A stretch of DNA of 64,000 bases. Source: Mortierella sp. BCC40632. Lineage: Eukaryota; Mortierellomycota; Mortierellomycetes; Mortierellales; Mortierellaceae. This document shows positions 36,950-49,470 of this stretch, piece by piece. A model generated the notes under the pieces. The model saw nothing but the letters and a program-made list of their open reading frames with translations. It did not search any database and had not been told where the DNA came from. Location: contig WAEK01000022.1 in assembly GCA_011634665.1 (NCBI GenBank), positions 1-64,000 on the forward strand, written 5' to 3'. Position 1 is the stretch's first letter, and each line of letters starts with the position of its first letter. The translations under genes and the position numbers were made by a program.

Positions 36950-38867
36950 TTAGATTGTGAGGTCGTCGTCTGGGTCATCGTCATCAAAGTCATCTCCTGC
37001 GTCTGGCTCGTAGTAGATCGCCCCTGTCGTTTCTATCAAAGACGGCACGGAAGAACCAAAAAAAAAAAAAAAAGGGGGGGGGATCTGACAGCAAACCCAA
37101 GAAAGAAATCTGGGTCATTACCTTGTGTTTTCAAGTATGGAAGGACTGTCTCATTCTTGGCGCGTCGCTGCTCCTCTGTAAGGTTCAGGTTAAATGAAAG
37201 GTTGGCCGCGGGATCAGACTATACGGAATCCAAACAAACAAACAGAAAAAATGGAAAGTTGGTTAGTCAACGGAAAGGGGCAGAACCTTTGTCAGTCAAG
37301 CATCTCACAAAAACAACATTAAACGAGATGGTGATGGAGACTCTACCGTTTGACTTTCTTCTAGATCCAGCTTCTCAATGTCAGGCATCTCCCCCACAAC
37401 ATCCCAGACATTGACCACGAGCAACTCCCCAGTGGGCGATCCGATATGATAGGCATTGGTCTATTTTTTTTTTTTTTATTGTATTGGATTCCATTGCGGG
37501 AACAAAAACAAATGGTGTATCGGTCCGTTAATCGACATGACCGAGCAAAGCTGTATCCCGACTGAGCTGTACATTTTGCAGTGGGATGAGTTCCTACCTC
37601 TCGAGCGACTTTTCCAGACTTGCGTTTGTGCTCCACCTCACATACAGCCGAATCCCAGGCGTTTCCATGGATAGTGAGGTAACAAAACTCTTTGTTTGAA
37701 ACTGTGCCCCGTTTCAGATCCTCCTGATCTTGTCGAAGCGCTTCGGCATTTTTAAGTGTGATTAGAGTCGTGGCAATATGTGCCAGGCTGTTGGAGGCAA
37801 AGGGCTTTGAGGCATCAGGTGCAAAGCTGTCTGCGTCCGGAACATCTTCGTGGTGGACGGCAATGATCCTAGAGGTCTCTGTTGGTTGTAATCCCATGAG
37901 AGTAGTAAATTTTGGGCCAATGAGTCAGGGAGGAGGGAGTGGATGTCTCTAGAGTACTCTCCGAGTCTGAATGCTTACAGAAAAAAAAAAAAAAAGGCGA
38001 TCAACCATGGAAGCCAATAGCAATACCTGTCATGAGACTGCTGATAGAGCGGATCAAATTAAATGTATCCGGAACCGATACTGTCAAGAACTGAGAAAGA
38101 GAATCGAAATAGACGGTAACATTTCCTTGCTCTAACTCCGGTCATAGAAAGCAAAATAGAGTGTAAACGAAGCGACAGATAGTTGGGGATTAGAAGGCTG
38201 CAAGTAGGAGCTGTATCGATTAAGTGAGTCCTTAGTGATCGAGGCAAAACACGACTCTTTTTTCCCTTCTTTCTTTTCTTTTTTTTTTTGGACACCAAAG
38301 ACATACGGCTAGAAATGACATTGATAAGCGTTTTGCTTGCTTTTCGGATGCTTCGCAAGTTCAAGGACACTGCTGTGATGCCATTGTTGCTGAGTGCTGC
38401 GCCTGTTGAAGACAAAGGAACCACAGCATCGGTCGTGGGGTCGAACTCAGTTGTCCATCCAAGGGGATTAGTGTAACAGTTGACCAAGACAACCCTATCA
38501 AAACGAGTCTATAAGTCAACTTATAGGTGGCGTGGGGGTTGCTTCAAGGTGGCGTCCAGCGGATAGGATACAGTACCTATGCTTTCCCTTGACAAGTGAT
38601 CTCAGTCGATCCGGGTGTGTCTCTGCAGCAACAAGGACGATAGTGTGGCTAAACGAAGAAGGTAAGCGTTAGCCCTCGATTTGACTCGCACGATCATTTA
38701 GACTCGCTGCCCAACTTCGCGACTTGACCTAGTAGTACATACTCAGGTGGGGTGTGCTTGAGCAGCTCCAAAGCAAGAACCTGTCCTGATTGCTCAAGCG
38801 AGTCCTTCACGAGGATGAAGGGCGAAAGCTCTTTCCTGGTGAGAATCTTTTCGAGGATTGGAGCCAT
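36950..38867 (-). CDS. ELP5: Elongator complex protein 5
   Basis: The model is the complement of join(36950-37032, 37122-37218, 37347-37460, 37598-37878, 38027-38131, 38307-38494, 38577-38648, 38743-38867): 354 residues, all phases consistent. Elp5 forms the RecA-like Elp456 subcomplex of Elongator, which modifies wobble uridines of tRNA. Supporting motifs are FILVKDSLEQSGQ at the start, VVLVNCYTNPLGW, NVTVYFDSLSQFL (the degenerate Walker B-like strand), SFNLNLTEEQRRAK, and the acidic C-terminus IYYEPDAGDDFDDDDPDD ending in DLTI, the classic fungal Elp5 tail. It diverges from RAD51C over a 283-bp spacer. Short A or T tracts lie in three introns (about 37059-37075, 37464-37477 and 37980-37995). 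Start ATG 38867 is the first ATG before the conserved DSLEQS segment. Confidence 0.9.
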
Positions 38868-39150
38868 TGTGTGTTGGGCAGTCTGCGCCAAAAAGTGTCC
38901 AAATTCGATTGAATGATGCAAGGTGTTATTGCATTGTGGTTGGACACACTTTTTTTTGTAGGAAGTGACGGCGTTTTTTCTCCCTCTAGCTCATTAGAAC
39001 AGAAGCACATCTCTTCTCCATGGAACCCATGCTTGTGTTGCTGCGGTCCAGGATTGTGTCGAATCGGATCGAAGCACCATTGTTCAGGATACAAAGCCCT
39101 TTAGAACAATCCCCTTCCACCAAGGAAAAGGAAAATAATAAACACGTCAA
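38868..39150. promoter_or_regulatory. compact bidirectional promoter, ELP5 / RAD51C
   Basis: 283 bp lie between the two divergent ATGs, so both genes must share this promoter. T-rich and A-rich blocks are present, but no TATA box or MluI-type cell-cycle element was seen. Confidence 0.55.
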
Positions 39151-41054
39151 ATGTCAACCGCATCGTCGCGTCCTGCAGTGACCCTTCGACTCTCGGGAGG
39201 TTTGAGAGAGAAGGTCCTTCGCTCTGGGTTTGGCACTGTTGCAGATCTTCAAGCGGTTCCCTTTGAGGAACTTGCCGCTGGTAACGTCCAGAAGTATTTG
39301 TTGTAATACCGCCTTCGAGCACTCGAGATAGTTCTGTTTTCCTTTTTCCTCGGCATGATACTGAGTAGCGCCTATAGGCAACTCTTTCTTTCTTTCTATT
39401 TATTTTTTTTGGATCCGGATCAACAGAGCTCAAGCTATCACAAGAGCAATCCAATGAGCTACTTTGGCAACTGCAGGGCTCCAGTGCGTTCAGTCACTCT
39501 GTATGAGAACTTTCTCTTCTTTTTCTCAGTGCTGTACAGGGAAAAGTTAACCAAGGGGTTTTTTTTTTTTTTTTTTTCAACTACAGCAAGAAATTTTATT
39601 TTACGAACAGCATATCATACCTGGGAACAGGAAGCGACCTCAGTCCCTATCACAACATCAAGCTCAGCCCTCGACAGTCTCTTTCCTCGTAGGAAGGGCA
39701 TCCCATTAGGAAAAATCACAGAGTTTTGCGGCAGATCGGGGTCTGGCAAAACACAGCTTGGGTAGACTGAATTTCTCATGCACATGACGGCGTCTCTTTA
39801 CTTTTGCCCGGAATCATTTGCCCTATTTGGACTGCAAAATTAACCGATTTTCCCACTAGCATCCAACTCTGTATCAATGCACAGCTACCAATCTCGATGG
39901 GTGGATCCGAAGGAACTTCAGTATTTATAGGTATGGGTGCTGACTCCTCAGATTTGTAGGAAAGTTGGTGAGGATCCAGGCACTACTTTCTTTAACTTAG
40001 GCTAGACCTAATGCTCTTGTCTGCTTGCGCTTCATTTTTTTTTTTTTATTATTATTATTTGTTTAGATACGGAAGGAAGCTTCATAGCTAGACGAGTCTC
40101 GCAGATCGCTCAAGATTGTGTAGCACAAATGGTTCATGATGCAGTCATTCAAGGTACGTTTAACACGTTGGACTGAAGAAAGGGGTACAGGTTCTGCGTC
40201 TGATTTGGCTCCGAGACGCGTAATATATCCAATAATCCTAAAACAATACCGGGACGGAATCATTATGGCTGGCTCTCTATGGGGGGAACTGTGATTCTAT
40301 AGGGCCTACTGTCGAAGACTTGATGTGCGGAATCCACTATTGTAGAGTCCATAGTGCAATCGAACTTGTGGCAATGGTTAGGATGCTCCGAGGAATCGTT
40401 CAGGCTCATCCAAAGGTAAAAAAAAAAAAAATCGGCTCGTCTTGGATTTTGAACTCACTCCCCGAGTGACACTCTTACACTATTGAATCTCAACAGCCCC
40501 CAAACTGTCTTTGTGCGCTTCTTGCCCAACTCCCTATCAAGATTAGGCTAGTAGCATTAGACAGCATCTCGTCACTGTTCCGCTCCAACTTTAGCGATGT
40601 TCAAGCACGAACGCGACTGGTTGTTAATCTTGGACGGCAGCTTGTGAGCATAGCAAGAGACTTTAATATCGCAGTAAGACGACACTGGAAGAGCCTTTAA
40701 TGCCTTTTGACTGTTGACAGAGGAACCTGCTCGGCTAGTCTGACAAGTTGATTTTCTCAACCATCCTAGGTCGTAGTAATGAACCAGATGACAACCAAGG
40801 TTGATAATGGAGCACCTCAAGGAGGAATGTCCTCAGGAAGACTGCAGCCAGCACTAGGCGACTCTTGGGCTAACCTATGCACACACCGAGTGCAGTTAAG
40901 TAGTCGAGCAGGGACGGGGGAGTGGAGTGCGCGTCTCTTCAAGTCGCCAGTGATCCAAGATCAAACAGTGACCTTTTGGATATCGATGGGAGGGATTTCT
41001 GACTCCTGGCCACAGAGTGAGCAATCGTCGTGGGATGAAGAGGGCGACCAATAA
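39151..41054 (+). CDS. RAD51C: RAD51 paralog RAD51C
   Basis: The model joins 39151-39280, 39427-39483, 39587-39761, 39860-39930, 40067-40153, 40303-40415, 40542-40673 and 40770-41054 for 349 residues. RAD51C is a RecA-fold ATPase that helps load RAD51 on single-stranded DNA in homologous recombination. An N-terminal helical segment (REKVLRSGFGTVADLQ) leads to the core: ITEFCGRSGSGKTQL with K117-T118 in Walker A, SVFIDTEGSFIARRV, RLVALDSISSLFRS (Walker B Asp about 218), VVVMNQMTTKVD and LGDSWANLCTHRVQL. The FIDTEGSF and NQMTTK motifs favour RAD51C over RAD51B, XRCC2 or XRCC3. Exon 2 is taken to end at a GTGCGT donor, because the GTATGA donor 17 bp later breaks phase. The C-terminus has a short acidic end and no obvious nuclear signal. 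Confidence 0.9.
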
Positions 41055-41220
41055 ATAGATTTTTTTTTTTTTTTTTTTTTTTCTTCTTCCCAATTCTTCT
41101 TTCAACACCACCACCCACACGCTCTCTTTTGCTGGAACCAAGAACAGACGAAAGGAATTCTCTCATTCTCTCTCACCAGAGACAAGACTCAGGACACACC
41201 CACTTTCGACTCAACATTAC
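41055..41220. other. short spacer RAD51C to USE1
   Basis: 166 bp between two genes on the same strand, with a T tract of about 22 (41061-41082) right after the RAD51C stop codon. It must serve as 3' region of one gene and promoter of the next. Confidence 0.5.
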
Positions 41221-42914
41221 ATGGCTGCTGTTCACCAGACCATGCACAGAGCCCCCATGGGCCCTTCTCCCTACTCGCCTTCTATCCTCGAAATCAATCT
41301 TCGGCGATTGATGGAGAAATGCGAGAGCAAAGCCGAGGATGCTGAACGGAATCTACACGGATCGGATCGCACCAAGTATCTAATGGTTCGTCCCTGACTC
41401 TTTTTCTCACCCTCTCTTTCCTCTAACACTGGAGCCAAGTCCCATGAGTCTCAATGGAACGACATGATGGCTGGCATCTCTTCTTTTTTTTTTTCTTGTC
41501 ACCACAACGTCGTCTCCTAAACCTTTCCAACCATTCAATCATCCCCTTGCTGTTTGCAACACCAGAATATCAAAGCCTTACGCGAGATGCTGGTCGACTT
41601 GAAAGAGGAAGCAGCTCAAAGGTAAACAGCAATACAATTCATGCCTATAACTCTTTGAACAAAAATATGGCAGGACCAAGGAATGAAGATCATAGCTCAG
41701 TTTTGAACTCAACCAGGAGACCATCGTATTTATATGGGAGAATAGGGGGAGAATAGACGGTGGCACTCTGGAAGACTACACACAGCGGATAGAAATCTTG
41801 GCGACAATAAGTAGTGACGGGACACTGGTAAGACGGACACCTGAGAATTGAGAACCTTGTTGTCCAAAAAAGGACAAAAATGATTCTGGAAAAGACACCA
41901 ACCAATTTCACGCGCTTTTAGTTTTCACCAAGCAAGAGAAACCTGATCCAGACAAGGGCCCCCTTACCAACTCTTGAATCGCTTGATGAGGACAAGGTCG
42001 AGGAAGTGACATCATCTTGGAGAGAGTCCATAATCTTGGATGACCAGACGCAGGTAAGAATCTAGTCTTGGCACAAAGGCCTTCAATACACGATCGAGCC
42101 AGGGAATAGTTTTTTTTTTTTTTTTTTTTTTTTCCTCCACTGCTGACAATTTGGATCATTGTTTTGCTGGGATGACTTTTTTGACTTAGGGGCATGGAGA
42201 GTCACAGAGTAGACAGCAAGGACATTCTTACTCCAAGGAAGACAGCGCAACGTTACTTGGTTTGCGAGATAGAAGGTAGATCTGCAAACTCTGTAGTTGA
42301 CTCGTGAAGTCTGAGCCAGGCCGGAATATTTATTTCGTTACTTCTTTTCAGTTGCTCTTGACTAATGGGAGACTTTGCATTTGCTCACTACTAGGACGGG
42401 AAGAGACCAAAATAGTCGAGCGACTGACATGCGGGAGGTATCTAAAGATCAATCACGCGTTGAACATGCTCTTCAGAACGATCGTGCACAACGGGAGGAG
42501 ATTGAAGCAAGTCTCTCAAGACTTGTGAAACAACTCCGGCACAACGCCATGTCAATTCATAATGTCCTAAAGGAGGAAGATGTCTCAGGGGTAATACTTT
42601 GTTCTGGCGCTTTTTTTTTTTTTTTTTTTTTTTTTTTGTTGGACGAGGGAGGAGACAAGTGGACTGGTAATGTGATGTTTGCCTCTCGGACCGAGTACTA
42701 AAAGCTAAACTCTCGAATCAATTGATAGGTTCTTCGGGATGCAGATCAACAGCTGGACACCAACATTTCAAGGCTAGGCAAGGAAAGAGTTCGACTGGAG
42801 CTTTACTCAAAACAGAGCCGCAAGACCAAATGGATGATCTGGGGAATTGTGCTGGCAGTTAGCATTATCTTTGTTCTCATGTTCTTCGTGATTCGGATCT
42901 TTTAAGATTCTAGA
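41221..42914 (+). CDS. USE1: SNARE protein Use1 (ER, retrograde Golgi-ER transport)
   Basis: The model joins 41221-41385, 41566-41621, 41752-41827, 41922-42053, 42190-42275, 42395-42590 and 42729-42914 for 298 residues with consistent phase. Use1 is an ER SNARE that pairs with Sec20, Ufe1 and Sec22 to fuse COPI vesicles. The N-terminal LEINLRRLMEKCESKAEDAE matches the ELNLVRLLSRCE start of the animal protein. The C-terminal third has the SNARE helix (RAQREEIEASLSRLVKQLRH ... DQQLDTNISRLGKER) and a single membrane anchor of about 20 residues (MIWGIVLAVSIIFVLMFFVI) with a very short lumenal tail. A 23-T tract lies in the last intron. The small exon at 41752-41827 is chosen because it restores phase and an open frame. 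Confidence 0.87.
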
Positions 42915-43176
42915 TCCTGAAATACCAACACTTTACTTGATGTTTGTCTCCATGGCAATCGAGGTTTTTTTTTTTAGAGCGCCCAACCAACAATTAAACA
43001 CACAATCCGCACTAGCCCGTCTAGGCTTTTTAATACTTTCCCTTACACTCTTGCACCTCTATCAGCCATGAGAAACAAGAATCAGTACGATCATTTTCAG
43101 TTTTGATGTTGGTAAAAAAGAATGAAAATGGGTTTGGGTTTATTGGATATGAAAAAAGTATGCACGTTTAAACGGT
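42915..43176. other. convergent spacer USE1 / MET10
   Basis: 262 bp between two genes ending towards each other. It has a T run at 42965-42975 and A/T-rich sequence that would supply both 3' ends. No gene seen. Confidence 0.5.
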
Positions 43177-46100
43177 TTAGTAGACTTCGAGGATGTAACG
43201 CTCGTCCTCCTTCAACTTGTTGACAATACGGTTCGCATCCACAACGGCACATCCCTCGCCATCCATAAAACTCTGTACAATCGCATCCTTGACATCTCCA
43301 GCAGGCCAGGTAGGACCGCAGAGATAGAAATGACCACTCAAGCTCTTGTCCAGCATGTACTTGTGAAGCAACTGACCATCCTCCTGCATCTTGTGTTGGA
43401 TGTAAATCTTTTCCTTTTGGTCTCGAGAGAAAGCGAGTCGCAAGTGTGTCAACAATCCATCTGCATGGTATGCTTCCAGCTCTTCACCATACAGGTATTC
43501 GTTGGATCGGTTGCGAGAACCAAAGTACAAGATCATGGGGCCAACTTCCAGACCCTGGGCCTTCTGCCAAGCACGCTCCTGGATGAACGCACGGAATGGG
43601 GCCATGCCTGTACCGAGACCAGCCATGACAACGGGCTGGTGAGGTGAAGGGGGAAGCTTCATCACCGAGGGCTTGATTGATACAGTCACATTGGCACCAG
43701 CGCCGAGCGTGGTCAAGTAACGAGTGCACTGTCCGAAACGCTGCTTGCCTGAAGGTGCGGTCCACTCGACAGCAACAATCAAGAGATGGACAGAGTTGGG
43801 ATGGGCCTTCATTGACGATGCAATCGAGTAATGACGGGGCTTGATCGCAGGAATCATGTTAATCAACTGGGGAATCGAAGGATGAGCCGAAGGGAACTCG
43901 CGCAGGATATCCGCATGTGTCAATGTCTCTTCGACGCGCGATTTGAACTCCTCGGCTCCCTCAGGTGAAATCAAGAAAGCAAGACGCTCCTTCTCCGAGG
44001 CATTAGTAGCAAAAGGAATCAAATCAGCGTAGAAACGCTTCGAGGGGCGACCAAACAGATCAGAGGTCTGCTGAAGAACCTGGAGAAGTGTGTTGGTCTG
44101 GTACAAGGGCTGAGTTCCTTCGGGCGAATTCTTGGGCACGGGGCGTGGGGAGACGACCACGGTCTCTGGCTTGGCTCCATAAAACTCGATAAAGTCCAAC
44201 ACTTCCTGGGTATCGTTCCAGCCATGAATTCCAAGAGCATCGCCCAACTCGTACTTAAGGCCAGTGTTGGTGGTATCAAACTCAAGATGGAAGACATTAC
44301 GGTCATAGGTCGTAGGAGTAAGACGACGGTTCTCTGTGAGCTTTACCAAGTAAGCGTGACCCTCGTCCGCCAAGGCCTTCTTAGTTTCGTAGGCCTCTGA
44401 GAACAAGAGCTGCCATGCGGCCTCGTGCCAGTTGAAAGTCTTGCCAAGAGCCACAGCCTCACCCTCTGTGCTTGCCTCGGTATCGGCCTCAACAGGGACA
44501 CGGGCAACATCAAAGGCATTGCTGATACCACGGATGGTAGGAACAACATGCGTGGGAAGAGCGAGTGCAGCCTGGTCAGCCTCGCCGAGCTCAATGGAGA
44601 GCCAGTTGGGATTCTGGGGTACCTCAACAATTTCTTTGTCCACACGCTCGATCAATGAGACGACCAACTCCTTGAGGAGCTTGTTGTTCGAGGTCTCATA
44701 CTGAAGGGCGACCTTCTCAAATGCTGCCTCGTGAAGGCTCGCGGAGTTGGTCTTAAGGAAAGCCACCTGGCCCAGCAGAGTCTTGCCAGTACCGTTGAGT
44801 CCAAGGTCCTTGGCAATGCCATCGAAATCGACAAGAAGGACCTGGATCTCTTTGGCGCCAAGAGCATGTCGGAATGCAGCCGACGTCTTGGTCTCCAACT
44901 CGTCGACGCTCCAAGAAGAGTTGAGCAACAACTTGGCGCCATGCTTGAGGGAATCAACAACATTATACTCAGTCAAGATGGACACATCCTGTACAGAGGC
45001 GTAATCAGCAATAGCATACTCTCCGAAGCTTGAGGCTCTTGACTTGGAGTACTTGAGCTGAGTCTCAATGACGGCGCTGTGGCGGTAAGAGTGGATGTTT
45101 GAGCTGTGCTGGATTCGGTTTCCAATAACATTCAAATGCTTGGCGACATGAGCAGAGACAGGAGTCGAGGCCACGGTTTCCCAGAAGATGGCCTGCTTAA
45201 CATCCTCCTGAGCGATCTCTGCGTCAGCGACGACAGTCGAGAGATCAAGGGGGCCAGAAGAAGTCAAAGCCTGCTTGACAACAGCCTTAAGCCAGCCCTG
45301 AGAGAGCGAGGCTCCATGGTGACCGTACTTGGCGTCAATGACCGTTGGGCGGTGGGGACCAGTCCAGACATTAAATGAGGCCGATACATCCAAGAAGACA
45401 GCACCTGGAGCGCTCGAGTTTGAAACCGGTTCAACAACGACAACGTTCTTGGTGGTTCGGGGAACGGCCTTCAAGAAGTGTGCAAACGACCAAGGGCGAT
45501 AAACGCGGATGTTCAAGACTCCAACCTAGAGAAAAAAAAAAAAAAAAAGTTCAAGTCATTCGTATGGTGAGTACTCTTGAATGAAAGACTAGAAGACCGC
45601 GCGCTACAATTTTTACTATAATACCTTTTCTCCAAGATTCTTGGCAACATTCGAGGCGGGACCAAAGACAACAACGACCGTGTCGGCATCCTGAGGACCA
45701 GTGTACTCAAAGGCCTTGTACTCGCGACCTAAGAGCTGCGAGGCTCGTTCAAAGATGTCCTCGATACCCGAGACGAGAGATCCTTCGTCATGGCCAAGGA
45801 TGGTTTTTTGGCGTTCAACACGGATAAACTCAGCAACCTCCTGATCCTTGGCAGTCTGGATCGCCTCAACCTGCTGGCTAGTGCGGACACCATCGAGAAC
45901 ATGAATGATCGACTGGTTCGTTCCTGAGGCCACAGCATGGGCAAGGATAGATACATCATAGGCCTCCTGAACAGTGTTGGATGCAATAAAAAGCAAGCCC
46001 GTCTCACGAGCGACCAAAACGTCCGAGTAGTCGCCCCGGAGAGTGTTCAGGTCCGAGTCCACAGACTCGGCTGAGACGTGGAAGACAACGGGAGTGGCCG

Positions 46101-46902
46101 AGTGTGCGATCTGGTAAAGGTTGGGCACCATGTTGACGATTGCGGCAGAAGAGGCAAGAGTGGTGACAGCGCTGTTCTGCGAGGATGGAGAAGAGACAGC
46201 ACCGAGGATAGCCGAGGCGGCATTTGAGCGAGTCGACATCTTCAGGACCTGAGGTGCGAGCACAGATCCGGTTGCATTAGCGATACCAGCTTTAGCCCAG
46301 TGTTGAGAAGCGTTGCCGAGGTAGGACTGAGACGAAGTCGAGGGATAAACAAAGACAAGGTCGCTGAGCGCATATGCAATATGCTCCACGGCCAGATTAC
46401 CCGAAGTCAGTTGGTGAAGGTCAACGTGGCTCTGGATGCCGAGCGAAAGGTTGGAGCGGACCGAGAGCGAGAAGTGATCAAGGTCGTCAACAACAGTGAC
46501 CGCTGAGGAAGGACCTTCGGATGAGGTGACCGAGGCGCTGTCGTCATCCTGATCTTTCACATTGGCGGCAGTGGAGATGCGAATAGACTCGATCAAGGTG
46601 ACAATCGAGTCTTGCGAAAACGAGGCGGAGACGAGAGTGGCTGAAATGCTGTCGACCTGAGAATAGGTCAAGGCTGCAACCGAGTTGACAGAGAGTTGGT
46701 CGAGAAGAAGATCCAGGTGGTGGAATGCAACCTTCTCGCGAGCGTCGTCGAGGTTCTCGGTGGCAATGGTCTTCCGGATAAGGTTGACGTTCTGCAGCGC
46801 GCGGTTGATCTGAACAGAAGCATTGCGATTCTGGGGAGACGCTTGGCCGGTGTGCTTGAAGAGGCCGGCCGAGTTTGCCAGCGTATGCAAAAGAGTCAGC
46901 AT
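43177..46902 (-). CDS. MET10: sulfite reductase (NADPH) flavoprotein subunit
   Basis: The model is the complement of join(43177-45524 plus base 45525, 45625-46902): 1208 residues, phase 0 joint with a T-rich intron. It is the flavoprotein that passes electrons from NADPH through FAD to the sirohaem subunit, reducing sulfite to sulfide for Met/Cys synthesis. The N-terminal half has the pyruvate:ferredoxin oxidoreductase-like region typical of fungal Met10 (for example GDYSDVLVARETGLLF and PWSFAHFLKAVPRTTKNVVV). The C-terminal half is a ferredoxin-reductase module: RHYSIASS for FAD (about residue 988), GLGTGMAPFRAF and ILYFGSRN for NADPH, FYLCGPTWPAGDV, and the terminal ILEVY with its aromatic residue. 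There is no flavodoxin domain, as expected for fungi. It is somewhat longer than the yeast protein. ATG 46902 is the first after the purine-rich leader; the open frame upstream is low complexity. Confidence 0.93.
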
Positions 46903-48413
46903 CGGTGAGGATGTTAGACTGGAGGAGGAGGAGGAGAGGGAGAGGATGGAGGAGAGGATGGAGGAGAGGATGGAAGCGAGGATGGAGGATAAAAAGAGAG
47001 AGAAAGAGAAAAAGAAGAAAAAGAAAAAGAAAAAAAAGGAAGAGGAGAGATAAAGATGTAGTCGCTGTCCATCTTTATGTCGATCTCCTCTGGTGCTTGT
47101 CTCCGTCGCAGGGTCTGCTTGGCTAGCGGACATATCGCGCCATCGTCGCACCATCAGCAGGCCAGGCAGTACTAGAGTTGACCGCGGTCACTCTACTCTT
47201 GCTGTCCGACTCAGTGGTGCCGACAAGGCGGCTTTGACTTTCGGAGAGAAGTCCCTGGTAGTGCGTGGGGTGGAAGGTGGAGTAAGTCGAGCACACAATC
47301 GATGCCGCATGCTGATTGGCCTTCAGTGACTGCAGATCTAGCCTATTTGCCTTGTGCCCGCTGTAATGGCGACATTTCGCGTCGATATGGTGCTCTCACT
47401 CGTTCCCTCTTTGTCTCTCTACCCTGCGCAGGACTCTCTCTCCTCAGGCACGCACAGACGCTCTTCCGAGCTGTCGTCGTTTTTTTTTTTTTTTTATGAG
47501 ACATGGACAATCAGGACCATGGAGTTTGTCTTGTCTGTCCAAGTGCCCTCCACTTGATGACCAGTCATGAACTTTTCCTACTCAATAAGCTCGGCCCCTG
47601 GGATGGACAACGAAAGCAATGGAGAATGCAGAAGGCTAACAGAGACATTCATCTGGACGATCAGGATCACCAACATTAGCTTGCCAGCAATACGGCGTGC
47701 TCCCGAGGAATGGACAGTCACCCTCGTACCCGCACCTTCTCTTCCCTTTCCCCCTCCCTCCCTTCCAAAAACGAATCTGGATGCTCCTGGTGACTTGCAA
47801 AGTTGAAATCGCAAGCTTCTATTCATATAGTCACATCTAACCTCAGGATCTCTATGGATTTAATAGACCCTAAGACTTCAGATACAGGGTTCGCAGATAT
47901 AGGATATTATACGCAACCCATCCTAGATTTCTAGGAATCGTAGCAACAAAGGAACTCAAAGTCGAGGCTGCACTGTAGAAGTTTAGCCGAAAAAAAAAAA
48001 AAAAAAAAACGGTTCAGAACTGCAATACCTTCCCTGCACCCATCAGTCAAATAATCAGCCACTACCAGCAACGGAGACACAAGTGTTCGATCATAGTAAG
48101 TTAGTTTCTAGAGACTGGTCCTCCATCCATAGTACCAACGAAAGAACGAATTTTAAAAAGGGTGCAGAAAAGAAAGGACGGATTACCACAAAAGATAAAG
48201 GGATCGAATAGACTGGCTTTGTTTATTTATTGCTTAACCTGCAGGTTGTGTATTGCTTTCAAGTCGCTGGTATAGAGATTTAATGCTCAAAGGAATTTCT
48301 TTACATGATTTAAACATCCCAGTTATCTAAAGCATAGGCAAGAGAGAGTCTTTCTTTCACTTTGAAATCACAGTTCTTTGGACTAACGTCCGATCCGCAA
48401 AAGAAGATAAAAG

Positions 48414-48464
<51 letters not shown>

Positions 48465-48536
48465 TCTGTCTATTGAGCCCACCCGATTTGATTTAAGCGA
48501 GAGTGTCCCCACAGTTTGAAGGAGATATTGCACTGA
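46903..48536. other. MET10 upstream region and spacer without genes
   Basis: The first 140 bp (about 46918-47045) are purine-rich on the plus strand, with repeats of GAGGATGGAGGA followed by an A/G tract, and form the MET10 leader or promoter. The remainder has only short unrecognised frames, poly-T at about 47480-47495 and poly-A at about 47991-48009. A divergent plus-strand gene start was looked for and not found. Confidence 0.5.
48417..48455. repeat. (GA)n microsatellite
   Basis: About 18 GA dinucleotides in a non-coding spacer. Confidence 0.9.
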
Positions 48537-48785
48537 GTGCTTGCAGAGTCCAAATAAATGAAAAGAGCTTGCGCTTCATACTTCTCTATGTTTACTTTTC
48601 AATACTTTCAATTCATCAGCTTTTTGCCAGGGTCAAGGCAAGGTTCAAAGGCGTGCGTATTACAGAGGACTGGGACACAGGTCTTCTCTTCAATTGAGGA
48701 AAAAACTTTTTTTTTTTTTTTATTCTCTCAACTCCTAAAAAGCTCCTCACTGTTGGAACCATTTGTGTGAAATCAACATTTGTCT
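48537..48785 (-). pseudogene. 3'-flank relic of a further secreted-protein gene copy
   Basis: This stretch aligns by eye, with gaps, to the region just downstream of the three secreted-protein genes. It has the same order of motifs: a CTTTTTG-type run, CTTCTCTTCAATTGAGGAA, a T tract, ATTCTCTCAACTCCT, AAAGCTCCTC and CCATTTGTGTG. No coding sequence follows it. It seems to be the remains of another duplicated unit whose gene was lost. Confidence 0.55.
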
Positions 48786-49470
48786 TGTCTATCGCCTCTA
48801 GTCCATCTCCCGCTCGGATACCTGATACCTTCAAGTCCCGAAGGATCCGATAACCCCAAGAAGCACCAACCGGTGGTTGAAGAGAGCCTGGAAGACACCA
48901 TCAAACAAACGAATCTATGGCGATCATGGAACAATCCTCAACCCTCCTCCCCTCCCCCTCCCTTCTACTCCTTCTCAAGGGCTATCGCGACAGTAAAATG
49001 TTAGTAAAAGAGGAGAGAGACTGAGGTTTGAATTGGATCAACTCAAGATATAACGCAGCATGTCAATCTCAAACTAGGCGAGCTGGCATAGGAAGAAAAA
49101 GGAGGTGAGGTGAACTATCCCTTAAACTATATAATGGAAAATTTACCAATCAACTCGACTGATTCAAGATAGTCAAGAGATATTCTTTCGGTTTAAAGGA
49201 CAGGAAGGAATCTATACAAACATACGGAAAGAACCTGCACCTCTACTACTCTGATGATAACACTTCAACAGTTTCCCTTCAATGCCTCTGTCGCAATCCT
49301 AGGTAAGGAACAAAATTGTGCGACATTGCAAAGTTTGGATGTATAGCAGTCTTCTTCAACTGAGGAAGAATGGGTTTTCATTTTTTTTTTTATTCAATAT
49401 ATTCGACTCTCCTCAAAGCTCCTCTTTCTAGAGTCATTTGTACACACCCAAATGTCCTGTTTAGAGTGCG

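Noticed and set aside
39483..39500. GTATGA donor for RAD51C exon 2
   Set aside because: It leaves phase 0, whereas the next exon requires phase 1; the GTGCGT donor at 39484 fits.
46903..47154. Longer N-terminus of the sulfite reductase subunit
   Set aside because: The open frame upstream translates a purine minisatellite into Ser/Phe/Leu repeats and has no in-frame ATG before 46902.
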